DNA of 55,000 nt from Paenibacillus bovis. GTDB taxonomy: Bacteria; Bacillota; Bacilli; Paenibacillales; Paenibacillaceae. This document shows positions 1-13,013 of this stretch, in pieces. Location of the stretch: positions 737,501 through 792,500 of the forward strand of contig NZ_CP013023.1 in NCBI RefSeq assembly GCF_001421015.2, written 5' to 3'. The notes beneath the pieces were generated by a model. The model had not been told where the DNA came from, did not search any database, and saw only the letters and a program-made list of their open reading frames with translations. How positions within the stretch are numbered: the first letter of the stretch is position 1; every line of letters starts with the position of its first letter. The translations under genes and the position numbers were made by a program.

Positions 1-1894
<1,894 letters not shown>

Positions 1895-1967
1895 AAATAA
1901 GCGTTCTAAAACAGCGGTGTTTCGTTTCGGATTCAGTTTTCAGGTGATCAACCTGTAAGGTAAGACG

Positions 1968-2084
1968 TTTGGTGATGATGGCGGAGGGGTTCCACACGTA
2001 CCCATCCCGAACACGACCGTTAAGCCCTCCAGCGCCGATGGTACTTGGACCGCAGGGTCCTGGGAGAGTAGGACGTTGCCAAGC
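1968..2084 (+). rRNA. rrf: 5S ribosomal RNA
   Basis: A 117-base stretch begins TTTGGTGATG and ends GTTGCCAAGC, so its two ends can pair to form helix I. It contains the conserved CCGAACACG loop and the GAGAGTAGGACG segment typical of Bacillus-type 5S. It is the last gene of the rRNA operon; no tRNA follows before the terminator. Confidence 0.96.
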
Positions 2085-2096
2085 GACGAAAAAGAA

Positions 2097-2126
2097 AGAC
2101 GTTATCCACTGGATAGCGTCTTTTTT
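2097..2126 (+). terminator. rRNA operon terminator
   Basis: AGACGTTATCC and GGATAGCGTCT pair fully (one G-U) around a 3-base loop, followed by six T. It starts 12 bases after 5S and ends the rRNA operon. Confidence 0.85.
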
Positions 2127-2210
2127 GTTTGGGTTTTAAGCCTTTGTTGCTACCTTGTAGATGGACCTATGTAGAGATGAATATACGTAGGAAGCATTTT
2201 TGCCTACTTA

Positions 2211-2240
2211 AAAGACTCTTTCCAAGTGGAAAGAGTCTTT
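2211..2240. repeat. Perfect inverted repeat between rRNA operon and stalk-protein gene
   Basis: AAAGACTCTTTCCA (2211-2224) and TGGAAAGAGTCTTT (2227-2240) are exact reverse complements around a 2-base centre. It would form a strong hairpin on either strand, but no long T run follows on either side. It could be a backup terminator for either strand or a protein-binding palindrome. Confidence 0.55.
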
Positions 2241-2355
2241 GTGTAGTTGGTGTAATGTTAACTATTATTAATTAAATTCTTCTTGGAAGCTATTTAATTA
2301 TTTGGTAGTTTATTTTCTTATATATGCGTCGCCTAATTAATTAGAATCACTAATA

Positions 2356-2976
2356 TTAGCTATCTTCACCTAAAGAATCATCATCTTGGCTAGGGTTGGT
2401 AGATCCGCCTGTAGTAGAATCAACAGTTGTTCCGGAAGCTGGGCTATTTACTTCACCGCCGGTAGTGGAATCTACTGTTCCGCCGTTACCGTTCACTGTT
2501 CCACTATTGGTGGTTTCAGTAAATGGGTTAGGTGTACCATTTTCATCAGTGTTTGTACCTGTTGCGTTGGTATCGGTAGTCGTTCCTGTATTCGTATTAG
2601 TGGTTGTTCCAGTCGTACTATCTGTAGTACCTGTTGTCGTATCGGTTGTTCCTGTTGAAGCGGTAGTGCCGGCATACGTATTGCCTGTAGCTGTAGTCAA
2701 TTGAACTGTACTTGTTGCAGCATTATATACTACATTTGCTCCCATCAATTCTGCTGTAGCACGTACTGGAAGGTACGTAGTGCCATTATAGGTAAGAGGT
2801 GTTACCTCTTTACCATTAGCTGTTTGCAGTGTTGCTGGATTTCCATCTACTTCTACTTTGATTTGATCATTTAAATATGCAGTTACTTCCTCCATGTTCG
2901 TAGCAGCCAGCGCACCAGTACCTGTACCAATTAACAAAGCAGAACCAACGAGTAAAGAAGCCATACCTTTTTTCAT
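2356..2976 (-). CDS. Secreted copper amine oxidase N-domain-like (stalk domain) protein
   Basis: This encodes a 206-residue exported protein. An in-frame TTG lies 6 bases upstream, but the ATG at 2976 sits 7 bases after AGGAG and is preferred. Residues 1-25 form a signal peptide (KKG, hydrophobic run, ALAA). Residues about 30-95 match the stalk domain often annotated as copper amine oxidase N-terminal-like, with the pattern YNGTTYLPVRATAELMGA followed by a TVQLTT strand. From about 100 to the end the protein is low-complexity Thr/Gly/Asp/Asn (TGTTDTTTGTTD type), likely a flexible wall-spanning tail. There is no LPXTG motif and no SLH domain, so how it is retained is unclear. It is transcribed towards the rRNA operon. 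Function is unknown; such stalk domains are common in Paenibacillaceae surface proteins. Confidence 0.8.
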   Translation of the reverse strand: MKKGMASLLVGSALLIGTGTGALAATNMEEVTAYLNDQIKVEVDGNPATLQTANGKEVTPLTYNGTTYLPVRATAELMGANVVYNAATSTVQLTTATGNTYAGTTASTGTTDTTTGTTDSTTGTTTNTNTGTTTDTNATGTNTDENGTPNPFTETTNSGTVNGNGGTVDSTTGGEVNSPASGTTVDSTTGGSTNPSQDDDSLGEDS

Positions 2977-4963
<1,987 letters not shown>

Positions 4964-5198
4964 CAGAATCTCGGCACAAGAGAGCTATAATCAGCAGAGC
5001 AGTGCTGACTACCTATGAGTAATAGCATTTATGATGGAAGCAACTGAAATAAAATTCAAATAGTCAGTCAGGTCATATCCATAAAATGATGTAGAAAAAA
5101 GTGGGATAGAAGAAGTACACACTTTTGATACACCCTCTTTTGGTTGCAAAATTGGATGAAGCGACCTGGCTGGCGTTTTAGATTTTTATTGACGTTCG

Positions 5199-5235
5199 GA
5201 CAAGCTTGTGATTTTCAGCAAGCTTGTCTTTTTTT
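5199..5235 (+). terminator. Rho-independent terminator after guaB
   Basis: GACAAGCTTG (5199-5208) and CAAGCTTGTC (5219-5228) form a perfect 10-bp stem with a 10-base loop, followed by seven T. Confidence 0.88.
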
Positions 5236-5267
5236 GCATGGCGGCGTGTGCTAAAATTAGAAAGTCA

Positions 5268-5296
5268 TTGTGATATTGGGCTTTTCCATACATTAT
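5268..5296 (+). promoter_or_regulatory. Possible dacA promoter
   Basis: TTGTGA (5268-5273) and CATTAT (5291-5296) are 17 bases apart, each 4 of 6 to consensus. It is downstream of the guaB terminator, which requires a dacA promoter somewhere in 5236-5480. The match is modest. Apart from this and the guaB terminator I see nothing else in the 4964-5496 gap. Confidence 0.35.
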
Positions 5297-5496
5297 GCCT
5301 GTTACATAAGCAGCTGTTATACTGAACAGGTCATTGATCTGCTCTGCTGAATAGCTGAATTATCCGGGATTAAATGATTATAATTATTCGGATATGAGGA
5401 TTTACCGGTGATTGTAATCATGGAACTGCATAAATGCCGGAGACGGTATATTACATGAACAACATAAGCTATGACTTTGAGGGGAGCATTAATACA

Positions 5497-6909
5497 TTGG
5501 AACGCAAGTTATTAACGCAAAAAGGTAAGAAGTCGAAACGTCAATTGATCAAAAAAAGTGTAGCATCGCTGATGCTTGTAAATATGCTTTGTATATCTAC
5601 GATTATTCCTACAGCTGCCATGGCAGCATCTGCTACCAGCACCAATACTTCTACAGATACCAAATCTACAGAGGCTGCTGATACCAAAACAGGAGCTGTA
5701 TCTAATATAAAAGCACCTGAATTACAGGTGAAATCTGCCGTATTGATGGAAGCATCAACCGGTAAAATTTTGCTGTCTATTAATAGCGACGAAGCTCTGC
5801 CGCCAGCAAGTATGTCCAAAATGATGACAGAATACTTGGTGTCTGACTATGTTAAACAAGGCAAGCTGAAATGGGACGATGTGGTAACCGTATCTGAAAA
5901 TGCTGCTGCTCAAATTGGCTCACGTGTGTTTCTTGCAGCAGGCGATAAGCATACTGTACTGGACTTGTATAAGGCTATGGCAATTGGATCAGCCAATGAT
6001 GCTTCTGTAGCATTAGCTGAACAAATTGGCGGCACAGAGAAAGATTTTGTTAAATTGATGAATGCCAAAGCCAAAGAATTTGGTATGAAAACAGCTCACT
6101 TTGCCAATGCGACTGGTTTAAATATCTCAGATATGCCAGAAGCCAGCCGTCCGGATGATGGTAAAGAAACGATAATGTCGGCAATGGATACAGCGATTCT
6201 GGCTCGTCATATTGTTGATGATCACCCTGATTTTAGCGACGTGACCAGTATTCAATCTTTCAAATTCCGTCCGACAGATAAAGATCCTGTAGTGAACTGG
6301 AACTGGATGCTGGAATCCAATTCATCTATCACCAACTTTAAAGCATACGCTTATCCAGGTCTGGATGGTTTGAAGACAGGTCATACGGCAGCAGCCAAGC
6401 AGTGCTTTACAGGAACAGCTGAACGTAATGGCATGCGTCTGATCAGTGTCGTTATGGGAGCGGAAACGGAAGCTGAACGCTTCAAACAAACCAAAAAAGT
6501 GCTGGATTACGGCTTTGATAACTTTGAAGTCAAACAAATTATTGGTGCAAAATCCGCTGTATCCGGTCTAGCTACTATTCCGGTAGTTAAAGGCGCAGCA
6601 ACAGAAGTGCCTGTTGTTACCGATGCAGCTGTTAACGTAGTTGTACCAAAAGGCACAGAGCCCAAAAATGTAACTTACACTGTAGCTCAGTCCGATGAAG
6701 CAGCACGCACTGCTCCAATCGCAGCAAGCAAAGCGCTTGGAACAATCACATACACCTATAAAAACGATAGTATCGCTCAGGATCAGGTCACTACGGTTAA
6801 CCTGATTGCTGCTGAACCCGTCGAAAAAGGAAGCTGGCTGCGCCTGTTCTTCCGCTCGATCGGTGATCTGTTTGGCGATTTGTTCGATTCTGTTAAAAAC
6901 ATGTTTTAA
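5497..6909 (+). CDS. dacA: D-alanyl-D-alanine carboxypeptidase (PBP5 type)
   Basis: A penicillin-binding protein that removes the terminal D-Ala from peptidoglycan pentapeptides outside the cytoplasmic membrane. I chose TTG at 5497 (next residues ERKLLTQKG) because GAGGGGAG lies 10 bases upstream; in-frame ATGs at 5434 and 5455 lack good ribosome sites. With this start the protein has 470 residues. A basic stretch and hydrophobic signal end at TAAMA. Catalytic motifs are SMSK (Ser105, Lys108), SAN in the GSANDAS segment, and KTG in the GLKTGHTA segment. The C-terminal PBP5-type domain is followed by an amphipathic helix (WLRLFFRSIGDLFGDLF) that would anchor it to the membrane face. It sits between guaB and pdxS as in B. 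subtilis. Confidence 0.95.
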   Translation: MERKLLTQKGKKSKRQLIKKSVASLMLVNMLCISTIIPTAAMAASATSTNTSTDTKSTEAADTKTGAVSNIKAPELQVKSAVLMEASTGKILLSINSDEALPPASMSKMMTEYLVSDYVKQGKLKWDDVVTVSENAAAQIGSRVFLAAGDKHTVLDLYKAMAIGSANDASVALAEQIGGTEKDFVKLMNAKAKEFGMKTAHFANATGLNISDMPEASRPDDGKETIMSAMDTAILARHIVDDHPDFSDVTSIQSFKFRPTDKDPVVNWNWMLESNSSITNFKAYAYPGLDGLKTGHTAAAKQCFTGTAERNGMRLISVVMGAETEAERFKQTKKVLDYGFDNFEVKQIIGAKSAVSGLATIPVVKGAATEVPVVTDAAVNVVVPKGTEPKNVTYTVAQSDEAARTAPIAASKALGTITYTYKNDSIAQDQVTTVNLIAAEPVEKGSWLRLFFRSIGDLFGDLFDSVKNMF

Positions 6910-6930
6910 TTAACTTGATGGAATGCTGCT

Positions 6931-6978
6931 GACGAGAAGTACAGTACATGCCGTAAGGCTGTCCTGCTTCTTGTCTTT
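6931..6978 (+). terminator. Probable terminator after dacA
   Basis: GACGAGAAG (6931-6939) pairs with CTTCTTGTC (6967-6975, one G-U), with an inner ACAG/CTGT pairing. Only three T follow directly, so it is weaker than the others. Confidence 0.45.
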
Positions 6979-7185
6979 GGCCGCTTTTTCACTTTACCTG
7001 CTCGAAGTAAATGTATTGTATATTGCAGAAGTGTCATGTAAAATTATGAGTTAGATTCTGTCCTGTAATCCGCGCTGGCAGTGCGTATAGCTTCCATGGC
7101 GCAGGCCGACGGAATCATATCATTTTAGAAAGTCAGCATTATGCTATATGCACGATGCTTACAGAAATAATCAGGAGGCATGGAC

Positions 7186-8067
7186 ATGGAAACTGGTACA
7201 TCGAGAGTTAAAAGAGGTATGGCAGAAATGCAAAAGGGCGGCGTCATCATGGACGTCATGAATGCAGAGCAGGCAAAAGTAGCAGAAGCTGCGGGTGCTA
7301 CGGCAGTTATGGCTCTCGAGCGTGTACCTTCTGATATTCGCGCTGCTGGTGGAGTAGCCCGTATGGCTGATCCTACTATTGTGGAAGAAGTCATGAAAGT
7401 AGTATCCATTCCTGTTATGGCCAAAGCACGTATTGGTCACTATGTAGAAGCTAAAGTACTGGAATCACTGGGTGTTGATTACCTCGATGAAAGTGAAGTA
7501 TTGACTCCGGCTGATGAAGTATTCCATATTGATAAACATGATTTCACCGTACCATTCGTATGTGGTGCCAAAGATCTTGGAGAAGCACTGCGTCGTATCG
7601 GTGAAGGTGCATCTATGATCCGTACCAAAGGCGAACCGGGAACCGGTAATATCGTAGAAGCCGTACGTCATATGCGTCATATCAACAGCCAGATTCGCAA
7701 AGTACAGAACATGTCCAAAGATGAACTGTATGCGGAAGCGAAAAACCTGGGTGTTGCTTATGATCTGCTGATTGGCGTACACGAAAACGGCAAACTGCCG
7801 GTAGTTAACTTTGCGGCAGGCGGCGTAGCAACACCAGCGGATGCAGCTCTGATGATGCATCTGGGTGCTGATGGTGTATTCGTAGGTTCCGGTATTTTCA
7901 AATCCGATAGCCCTGAGAAGTTTGCCCGTGCGATTGTAGAAGCTACTACACACTATAACGATTACAAGCTGATCGCAGAAGTATCCAAAAATCTGGGTGC
8001 TCCAATGAAAGGCATCGAAATCTCCAAATTAACTCCAGGTGAGCGCATGCAGGATCGCGGCTGGTAA
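7186..8067 (+). CDS. pdxS: Pyridoxal 5'-phosphate synthase, synthase subunit PdxS
   Basis: PdxS joins ribose 5-phosphate (or ribulose 5-phosphate), glyceraldehyde 3-phosphate and ammonia from PdxT to make PLP in the cytoplasm. The 293-residue barrel contains [16 protein letters not shown], the catalytic Lys segment [10 protein letters not shown], the second Lys in [10 protein letters not shown], and the phosphate site [12 protein letters not shown]. An ATG at 7180 is only 1 base from AGGAGG (7173-7178); the ATG at 7186 is 7 bases away and aligns with the B. subtilis start, so it is chosen. pdxT follows after 16 bases, and the two form an operon whose products assemble into a 12+12 complex. 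Confidence 0.97.
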   Translation: METGTSRVKRGMAEMQKGGVIMDVMNAEQAKVAEAAGATAVMALERVPSDIRAAGGVARMADPTIVEEVMKVVSIPVMAKARIGHYVEAKVLESLGVDYLDESEVLTPADEVFHIDKHDFTVPFVCGAKDLGEALRRIGEGASMIRTKGEPGTGNIVEAVRHMRHINSQIRKVQNMSKDELYAEAKNLGVAYDLLIGVHENGKLPVVNFAAGGVATPADAALMMHLGADGVFVGSGIFKSDSPEKFARAIVEATTHYNDYKLIAEVSKNLGAPMKGIEISKLTPGERMQDRGW

Positions 8068-8083
8068 GAAAGAAGGATTGCAC

Positions 8084-8668
8084 ATGAAAATCGGTGTCTT
8101 GGCACTACAGGGTGCCGTTGCAGAGCATATCCGGAGTCTTGAGTTAGCAGGAGCAGAAGCTGTTACTGTCAAGCGTGTTGAGCAGCTGGAAGAGATCGAC
8201 GGAATCGTGATTCCCGGCGGAGAAAGCACAACGATCGGCAAGCTGATGCGCAAATATGGCTTTATTGAAGCATTGCAGCAGTTTTCTGCCCAGGGCAAGC
8301 CTTTGTTTGGCACCTGTGCCGGCTTGATTGTACTGGCAGAGCGAATCGCCGGTCATGATCAGGCGCATCTGTCCCTGATGAATATGACCGTATCCCGCAA
8401 TGCTTTTGGCAGACAGCGTGAGAGCTTTGAGACTGATCTGGATGTCAAAGGAATAGATGAGCCGATTCGTGCGGTATTTATCCGTGCACCGCTTATTCAA
8501 GAGGTTGGCGAAGGAGTAGAAGTGCTCTCGGTGTATCACGACGAGATTGTCACGGCAAGACAGGGGCATCTGCTGGCCTGCTCTTTCCACCCGGAACTAA
8601 CCGATGATTATCGTCTTCATCAGTACTTTGTGGACATGGTGGCACAGTCTCTGGCTGCTGCGAAATAA
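8084..8668 (+). CDS. pdxT: Pyridoxal 5'-phosphate synthase, glutaminase subunit PdxT
   Basis: PdxT is a class I glutamine amidotransferase that hydrolyses glutamine and channels ammonia to PdxS. The 194-residue protein starts MKIGVLALQGAV. It has the PGGEST oxyanion strand, the nucleophile Cys78 in GTCAGL, and His169/Glu171 in FHPEL, completing the catalytic triad. The start at 8084 lies about 8 bases after AAGGA and 16 bases after the pdxS stop, which indicates co-transcription. Confidence 0.97.
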   Translation: MKIGVLALQGAVAEHIRSLELAGAEAVTVKRVEQLEEIDGIVIPGGESTTIGKLMRKYGFIEALQQFSAQGKPLFGTCAGLIVLAERIAGHDQAHLSLMNMTVSRNAFGRQRESFETDLDVKGIDEPIRAVFIRAPLIQEVGEGVEVLSVYHDEIVTARQGHLLACSFHPELTDDYRLHQYFVDMVAQSLAAAK

Positions 8669-8945
8669 TCAGTCTACGACCAGAGTACAAAAGCAGTCAT
8701 TTGATTTATAACGTATACAGAAATGTATGCAAATAGGAATATACAGGATAGACCATACCTTAACTCTTGGCAGCTTCCGCCAGTAGAATGTGATTCTCTG
8801 CGGATGGCGGCAAGTTCTCGCTTGCCCGGTACAGTGTATCGCTTTTCCGGCAGTTTATCGCCTTTACAGGCGGCTGTGGAAGAGCTGTCCTGTCGGCGAA
8901 AAAGAGAACCGGGAGTTAAGGTTATTTTATTAGGAGGGGTTATTT
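8669..8945 (+). promoter_or_regulatory. Structured leader of serS (no T-box recognised)
   Basis: The 277 bases between pdxT and serS are rich in local complementarity. CTTG...CAAG plus CCGC/GCGG pairing spans roughly 8765-8815, and GTTCTC...GAGAAC spans roughly 8813-8910. The T-box core (AGGGTGGNACCGCG) is absent by eye, although serS genes of Firmicutes are often T-box controlled. The region may hold a promoter and an uncharacterised leader structure; alternatively it is only spacer. Confidence 0.35.
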
Positions 8946-10232
8946 ATGTTGGATGTTAAAATACTGCGCAATGACTATGATCGTGTAGCTACAGCGCTGC
9001 AAAATCGTGGTAAATCGCTCGATCTGATCGCAGGCTTCCCGGAGCTGGATACCAAGCGTCGTGAACTGCTGCAGGAGACAGAGCAGCTGAAAAATCGCCG
9101 GAATACCGTATCTGGAGAAGTGGCTCAGCGCAAAAAGAATAAAGAGGATGCCGAAGAACTGATTCTGGAGATGCGTCAGGTCTCCGATCGGATCAAAGCA
9201 TTGGATGAAGAAATCCGCACCCTGGAGACAGAGATCGATGCATTGACCCTGTCTATTCCAAATCTTCCGCATAGCAGTGTACCTGTAGGCGCGTCAGAAG
9301 ACGATAATGTGGAAATCCGGCGCGATGGCGAACCACGCCAGTTCGAATTCACACCGAAAGCACACTGGGATGTAGCTCAGGATCTGGGCATTCTGGACTT
9401 TGAAGCCGGAGCCAAAGTAACAGGTTCCCGTTTTACGTTCTACAAAGGAATGGGTGCACGTCTGGAACGCGCGCTGATCAACTTTATGATGGATCTGCAC
9501 AGCGAAGAGCATGGATATGAGGAGATTCTGCCTCCATACATTGTTAACCGCGATAGCCTGGTAGGTACAGGACAGCTACCGAAATTTGAGGAGGATCTGT
9601 TCAAGCTGACGGATTCTGATTATTATCTGATCCCTACTGCTGAAGTACCGGTAACCAACTATCATCGTGAAGAGATTCTGTCCAAGGAAGATCTGCCCAA
9701 GCATTATGTTGCCTACAGCTCATGCTTCCGTTCCGAAGCTGGTGCAGCTGGCCGCGATACGCGTGGTCTGATTCGTCAGCATCAATTTAACAAGGTCGAG
9801 CTGATCAAGCTGGTTGAGCCGGAGACATCCTATGAAGAGCTGGAGAAAATGACAGCCAACGCCGAGCGTGTGCTGCAGCTGCTGGGTCTGCCTTATCGTG
9901 TACTGGCACTCTGCACAGCCGATATGGGCTTCAGCGCGGCTAAAACGTACGATCTGGAAGTGTGGTTGCCGGAAAGCAATATGTACCGTGAGATCTCTTC
10001 CTGCTCGAACGTAGAGGACTTCCAGGCACGTCGTGCAAGTATCCGCTACCGCAAAGATAGCAAAGGCAAACCGGAATTCGTGCATACGCTGAATGGTTCG
10101 GGACTTGCTGTAGGACGTACTGTAGCTGCGATTCTGGAGAACTACCAGCAGGAAGACGGAAGCGTAATCGTACCTGAAGTACTGCGTCCTTACATGCGCG
10201 GTGTAGAAGTGATCGGTAACAAAACAAAATAA
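8946..10232 (+). CDS. serS: Seryl-tRNA synthetase
   Basis: A class II aminoacyl-tRNA synthetase charging tRNA-Ser (and tRNA-Sec where present). It has 428 residues, the normal length. Residues about 28-105 form the long antiparallel coiled-coil arm that contacts the tRNA variable arm. Motif 2 is [25 protein letters not shown] near residue 260 and motif 3 contains [16 protein letters not shown]. The ATG follows AGGAGGGG by 7 bases. tRNA-Ser(UGA) lies 61 bases downstream on the same strand, an arrangement also known next to B. subtilis serS. Confidence 0.97.
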   Translation: MLDVKILRNDYDRVATALQNRGKSLDLIAGFPELDTKRRELLQETEQLKNRRNTVSGEVAQRKKNKEDAEELILEMRQVSDRIKALDEEIRTLETEIDALTLSIPNLPHSSVPVGASEDDNVEIRRDGEPRQFEFTPKAHWDVAQDLGILDFEAGAKVTGSRFTFYKGMGARLERALINFMMDLHSEEHGYEEILPPYIVNRDSLVGTGQLPKFEEDLFKLTDSDYYLIPTAEVPVTNYHREEILSKEDLPKHYVAYSSCFRSEAGAAGRDTRGLIRQHQFNKVELIKLVEPETSYEELEKMTANAERVLQLLGLPYRVLALCTADMGFSAAKTYDLEVWLPESNMYREISSCSNVEDFQARRASIRYRKDSKGKPEFVHTLNGSGLAVGRTVAAILENYQQEDGSVIVPEVLRPYMRGVEVIGNKTK

Positions 10233-10293
10233 AAGTTGTCATGTACAAAGATGTATGATATGATATTTGTGTTGTGCAATATTAGGATTTAAT

Positions 10294-10382
10294 GGAGAGG
10301 TACCGAAGCGGTCATAACGGGGCGGTCTTGAAAACCGTTAGGGTGCAAGCCCACGTGGGTTCGAATCCCACCCTCTCCGCCA
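10294..10382 (+). tRNA. tRNA-Ser (anticodon UGA)
   Basis: The 7-bp acceptor stem is GGAGAGG/CCTCTCC with discriminator G and encoded CCA. The anticodon arm is CGGTC-TTGAAAA-like with anticodon TGA, and the T arm has GTGGGTTCGAATCCCAC. The long variable arm marks it as a class II tRNA, as expected for serine. Confidence 0.95.
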
Positions 10383-10399
10383 TACATCTACAATAACCA

Positions 10400-10428
10400 A
10401 GTCGTTCCGAATAGGGACGGCTTTTTTT
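10400..10428 (+). terminator. Terminator after tRNA-Ser
   Basis: AGTCGTTCC and GGGACGGCT pair over 9 bp (two G-U) around GAATA, followed by seven T. Confidence 0.8.
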
Positions 10429-10578
10429 GTATTTTTGCTACAGATAGCCTGATTTATATAGGATGAGCATCCATTTTATGCCATAATATAAAGGTGAACG
10501 TTTGTTATTTTCGGACTGCTGGAAAAAAGTTGCCACCATGTGGCATGAAAGTACGTACATAGAAAAAGGAGGAAGGCC

Positions 10579-11478
10579 ATGGCTGTAAAACAACCTCCGG
10601 TATCCGAGTTCACACCGGTAGAACACGGAAGACGTTCACTCAAAAGTACGCTGATTCGCTCGCTGCTCATTATTCTGGGAGCTGCTACGGTAGCGGCTGC
10701 TCTGGAATTATTCCTGGTACCCAACAACATTACAGACGGCGGAATTACAGGGATATCCATCATCATGTCCTATTTGACGGGATGGAAGCTGGGGGTATTT
10801 CTGTTTCTGCTCAATATTCCATTTCTGGTGCTCGGTTATAAACAAATCGGCAAGACATTTGCGTTGTCTACCCTGCTAGGGATTACCGTCATGTCGACAG
10901 GTACGCTGCTGCTGCATCCGGTCGAAGCTTTTGTCAAAGAAACGGTACTCGCCTTTGTATTTGGAGGCATGTTTCTCGGGTTGGGTACAGGGCTTGTATT
11001 GCGCTCCGGCGGCTCCTTGGACGGAACAGAAATTATCGCTATTTTGCTATCCCGGCGAACAGTTTTTTCTGTAGGGGAAATTGTAATGATCCTGAACGTA
11101 TTTATTTTGTGCGGAGCAGGATTCGTATTTGGCTGGGACAGGGCGATGTACTCCATTATCGCTTATTATATCGCGACCAAGGTCATTGATATTACGATTG
11201 ATGGTCTGGATCAATCCAAGTCGGTATGGATTATCAGTGAGCGTACGCATGATATAGGCGATGCGATTATCAGCCGATTGGGAAGAACGGTTACTTATTT
11301 ATCCGGAGAAGGCGGCTTTTCGGGAGAAGAGAAGAAGGTTATCTTCTGTGTAATTACCCGATTGGAGGAAGCCAAGCTCAAGGAAATCGTCAATCATTTT
11401 GACGAAAATGCGTTTATGGCGGTAGGCAATATTCATGATGTCAAAGGTGGACGTTTTAAGAAAAGGGATATTCACTAA
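10579..11478 (+). CDS. YitT family membrane protein (DUF161/DUF2179)
   Basis: A 299-residue membrane protein. After a basic cytoplasmic N-terminus of about 28 residues come five or six hydrophobic segments between about 29 and 205 (starting LIRSLLIILGAATVAAALE). A soluble C-terminal domain of about 85 residues follows, starting SVWIISE and ending GGRFKKRDIH. This layout and the NNITDGGITGI and GGSLDGTEI motifs fit the YitT/YebE-type family. Its transport or signalling role is not established. The ATG follows AAAGGAGG by 8 bases. It is not closely linked to its neighbours: serS/tRNA upstream has its own terminator. Confidence 0.85.
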   Translation: MAVKQPPVSEFTPVEHGRRSLKSTLIRSLLIILGAATVAAALELFLVPNNITDGGITGISIIMSYLTGWKLGVFLFLLNIPFLVLGYKQIGKTFALSTLLGITVMSTGTLLLHPVEAFVKETVLAFVFGGMFLGLGTGLVLRSGGSLDGTEIIAILLSRRTVFSVGEIVMILNVFILCGAGFVFGWDRAMYSIIAYYIATKVIDITIDGLDQSKSVWIISERTHDIGDAIISRLGRTVTYLSGEGGFSGEEKKVIFCVITRLEEAKLKEIVNHFDENAFMAVGNIHDVKGGRFKKRDIH

Positions 11479-11705
11479 GGAGTCCTGTAGGGTCCTATGT
11501 ATAAGCTACAATTGGATATAGACCGGTAAATATGCCGGATTTTATGCCAATTTTGATTATTTTGCAGTTATTTGCAGCCAATTTTAGGTTTGTCATTTAA
11601 AATACTGTCAAAATGGTTTATCATGGATGCGGAGTCCGTAAAACGTTTGCTTGCGTAACATGGAGCATTACTTCATTGATGGACACAAACGAAAGGGGTA
11701 ACAAC

Positions 11706-12779
11706 ATGAACAAAAGATTGACTGGAAGCCTTTTGGCGATCCTGCTGGTATTCACACTGGCACTGGTAGGCTGTACGAAAAAGGAAGAACCAAAAACAGC
11801 CGTAAAAGCAGCTGTAACCAATGCAGCGCAAATGACATCGTATGCAATGACAACACAGTTTAAAATCACAAATCTGGCATTCACATCTGCTGACGGCGCA
11901 GCATCAACAGATCCAACCAATGCGCAGATTGCCAATACACTGAAAAATGCACAGATCTCTGTAACCGGTGCATATCAGAGTAACCCAATGCAAACGGAAA
12001 TGACGATGAACGTCAACCTGAGTGATGGCGCAATCAATATCAAAGTTCCAATGGTGATGACGCAGGACACACTGTATGTCAAAATCCCGCAAATCCCTAT
12101 GCTGCCATTGCCGGAAACAATAGTCGGCAAATTCCTCAAGCTGGATATGAAAGAACTGGCTAAGATGGAAGGTCAAGAGTACAAACCGCTGAGCGTACAA
12201 ACCAGCCAAAAACTGTCGCAGGAGCTGTCCAGTGCAGTACTGGATAAATACGACCAAGCGAAATACTTTAAAGATGTAGATAAAAAAGATGCAGCTCTGC
12301 CTGAAGGCGTAGATGCGAAGCAAGTTGTTCAATTCGCAGTAACTAACGAAAATGCCAAAGAAGCAGTAACGATCTTTGTAAAACAGGCACTGCCAGCTGT
12401 ACTGGATGTACTGTCCAAAGAAGAATACCGTTCCGCACTGAATATTACACAATCCGATATCGATGAAGTGAAAAAATCGCTTCAATCGGAAGATTCCCAG
12501 AACGAGTTCACCAAATCGGTAAACGAGCTGGATAAATACATGACGCTGAACCAGTTCCATGTGAATACAGCTATCAACGATGACAACTTCCCGGTATATC
12601 AACAAATGGTTATGGATGCAGTATTTGCTGATCCGGATACCAAGGAAAACGTGAAGGTAGCGCTGGAAGGAAGCAGCCAGTACTCCAAAATCAACGAAAA
12701 ACAAACATTTACACTGGGCATCCCAACCGGTGCTGATGTAGTAACGATGGATCAACTGCAAAAGGAAATGGGCTACTAA
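11706..12779 (+). CDS. Putative lipoprotein of unknown function
   Basis: A 357-residue exported lipoprotein. The ATG at 11706 (MNKRLTG) is 7 bases after AAGGGG; in-frame codons upstream extend the frame but have no ribosome site. The signal peptide ends in the lipobox LVGC with the lipidated Cys at residue 23. The mature part begins KKEEPKTAVKAAVTNA and contains a repeated beta-strand pattern (QISVTGAYQ, EMTMNVNLSDGAINIKVPM, DTLYVKIP) reminiscent of sheet-rich lipid- or polymer-binding lipoproteins, then a helical half. I do not recognise a named family. A strong bidirectional terminator follows. Confidence 0.75.
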   Translation: MNKRLTGSLLAILLVFTLALVGCTKKEEPKTAVKAAVTNAAQMTSYAMTTQFKITNLAFTSADGAASTDPTNAQIANTLKNAQISVTGAYQSNPMQTEMTMNVNLSDGAINIKVPMVMTQDTLYVKIPQIPMLPLPETIVGKFLKLDMKELAKMEGQEYKPLSVQTSQKLSQELSSAVLDKYDQAKYFKDVDKKDAALPEGVDAKQVVQFAVTNENAKEAVTIFVKQALPAVLDVLSKEEYRSALNITQSDIDEVKKSLQSEDSQNEFTKSVNELDKYMTLNQFHVNTAINDDNFPVYQQMVMDAVFADPDTKENVKVALEGSSQYSKINEKQTFTLGIPTGADVVTMDQLQKEMGY

Positions 12780-12841
12780 GATCCATGCCATTATCTAAAT
12801 AGACGATTACAGGAGAGTACTTTGCCTGTGACAGTCTCAAC

Positions 12842-12882
12842 AAAAACCCTCACTGTTCACATTGAACAGTGAGGGTTTTTGT
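12842..12882. terminator. Bidirectional terminator, lipoprotein gene / acetyltransferase gene
   Basis: An 18-bp perfect stem, AAAAACCCTCACTGTTCA (12842-12859) with its complement (12863-12880), closes a CAT loop. A and T runs flank it, so it can stop transcription from both converging genes. Confidence 0.9.
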
Positions 12883-13013
12883 TATGCTGTGTTGTTGTGA
12901 CGACGTGTATGGCAAGCTTTTATACCTAAAGTAAACATATGCTTATTAAAAAGCAGTATCACATCATTCAATACAAGTTGAATAATGATAGATTGAATAT
13001 CGACTAAAATAGC

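Noticed and set aside
8723..8959. 78-codon frame between pdxT and serS
   Set aside because: There is no ribosome site before its ATG, and it runs over the serS ribosome site and start. The region looks like a structured leader.
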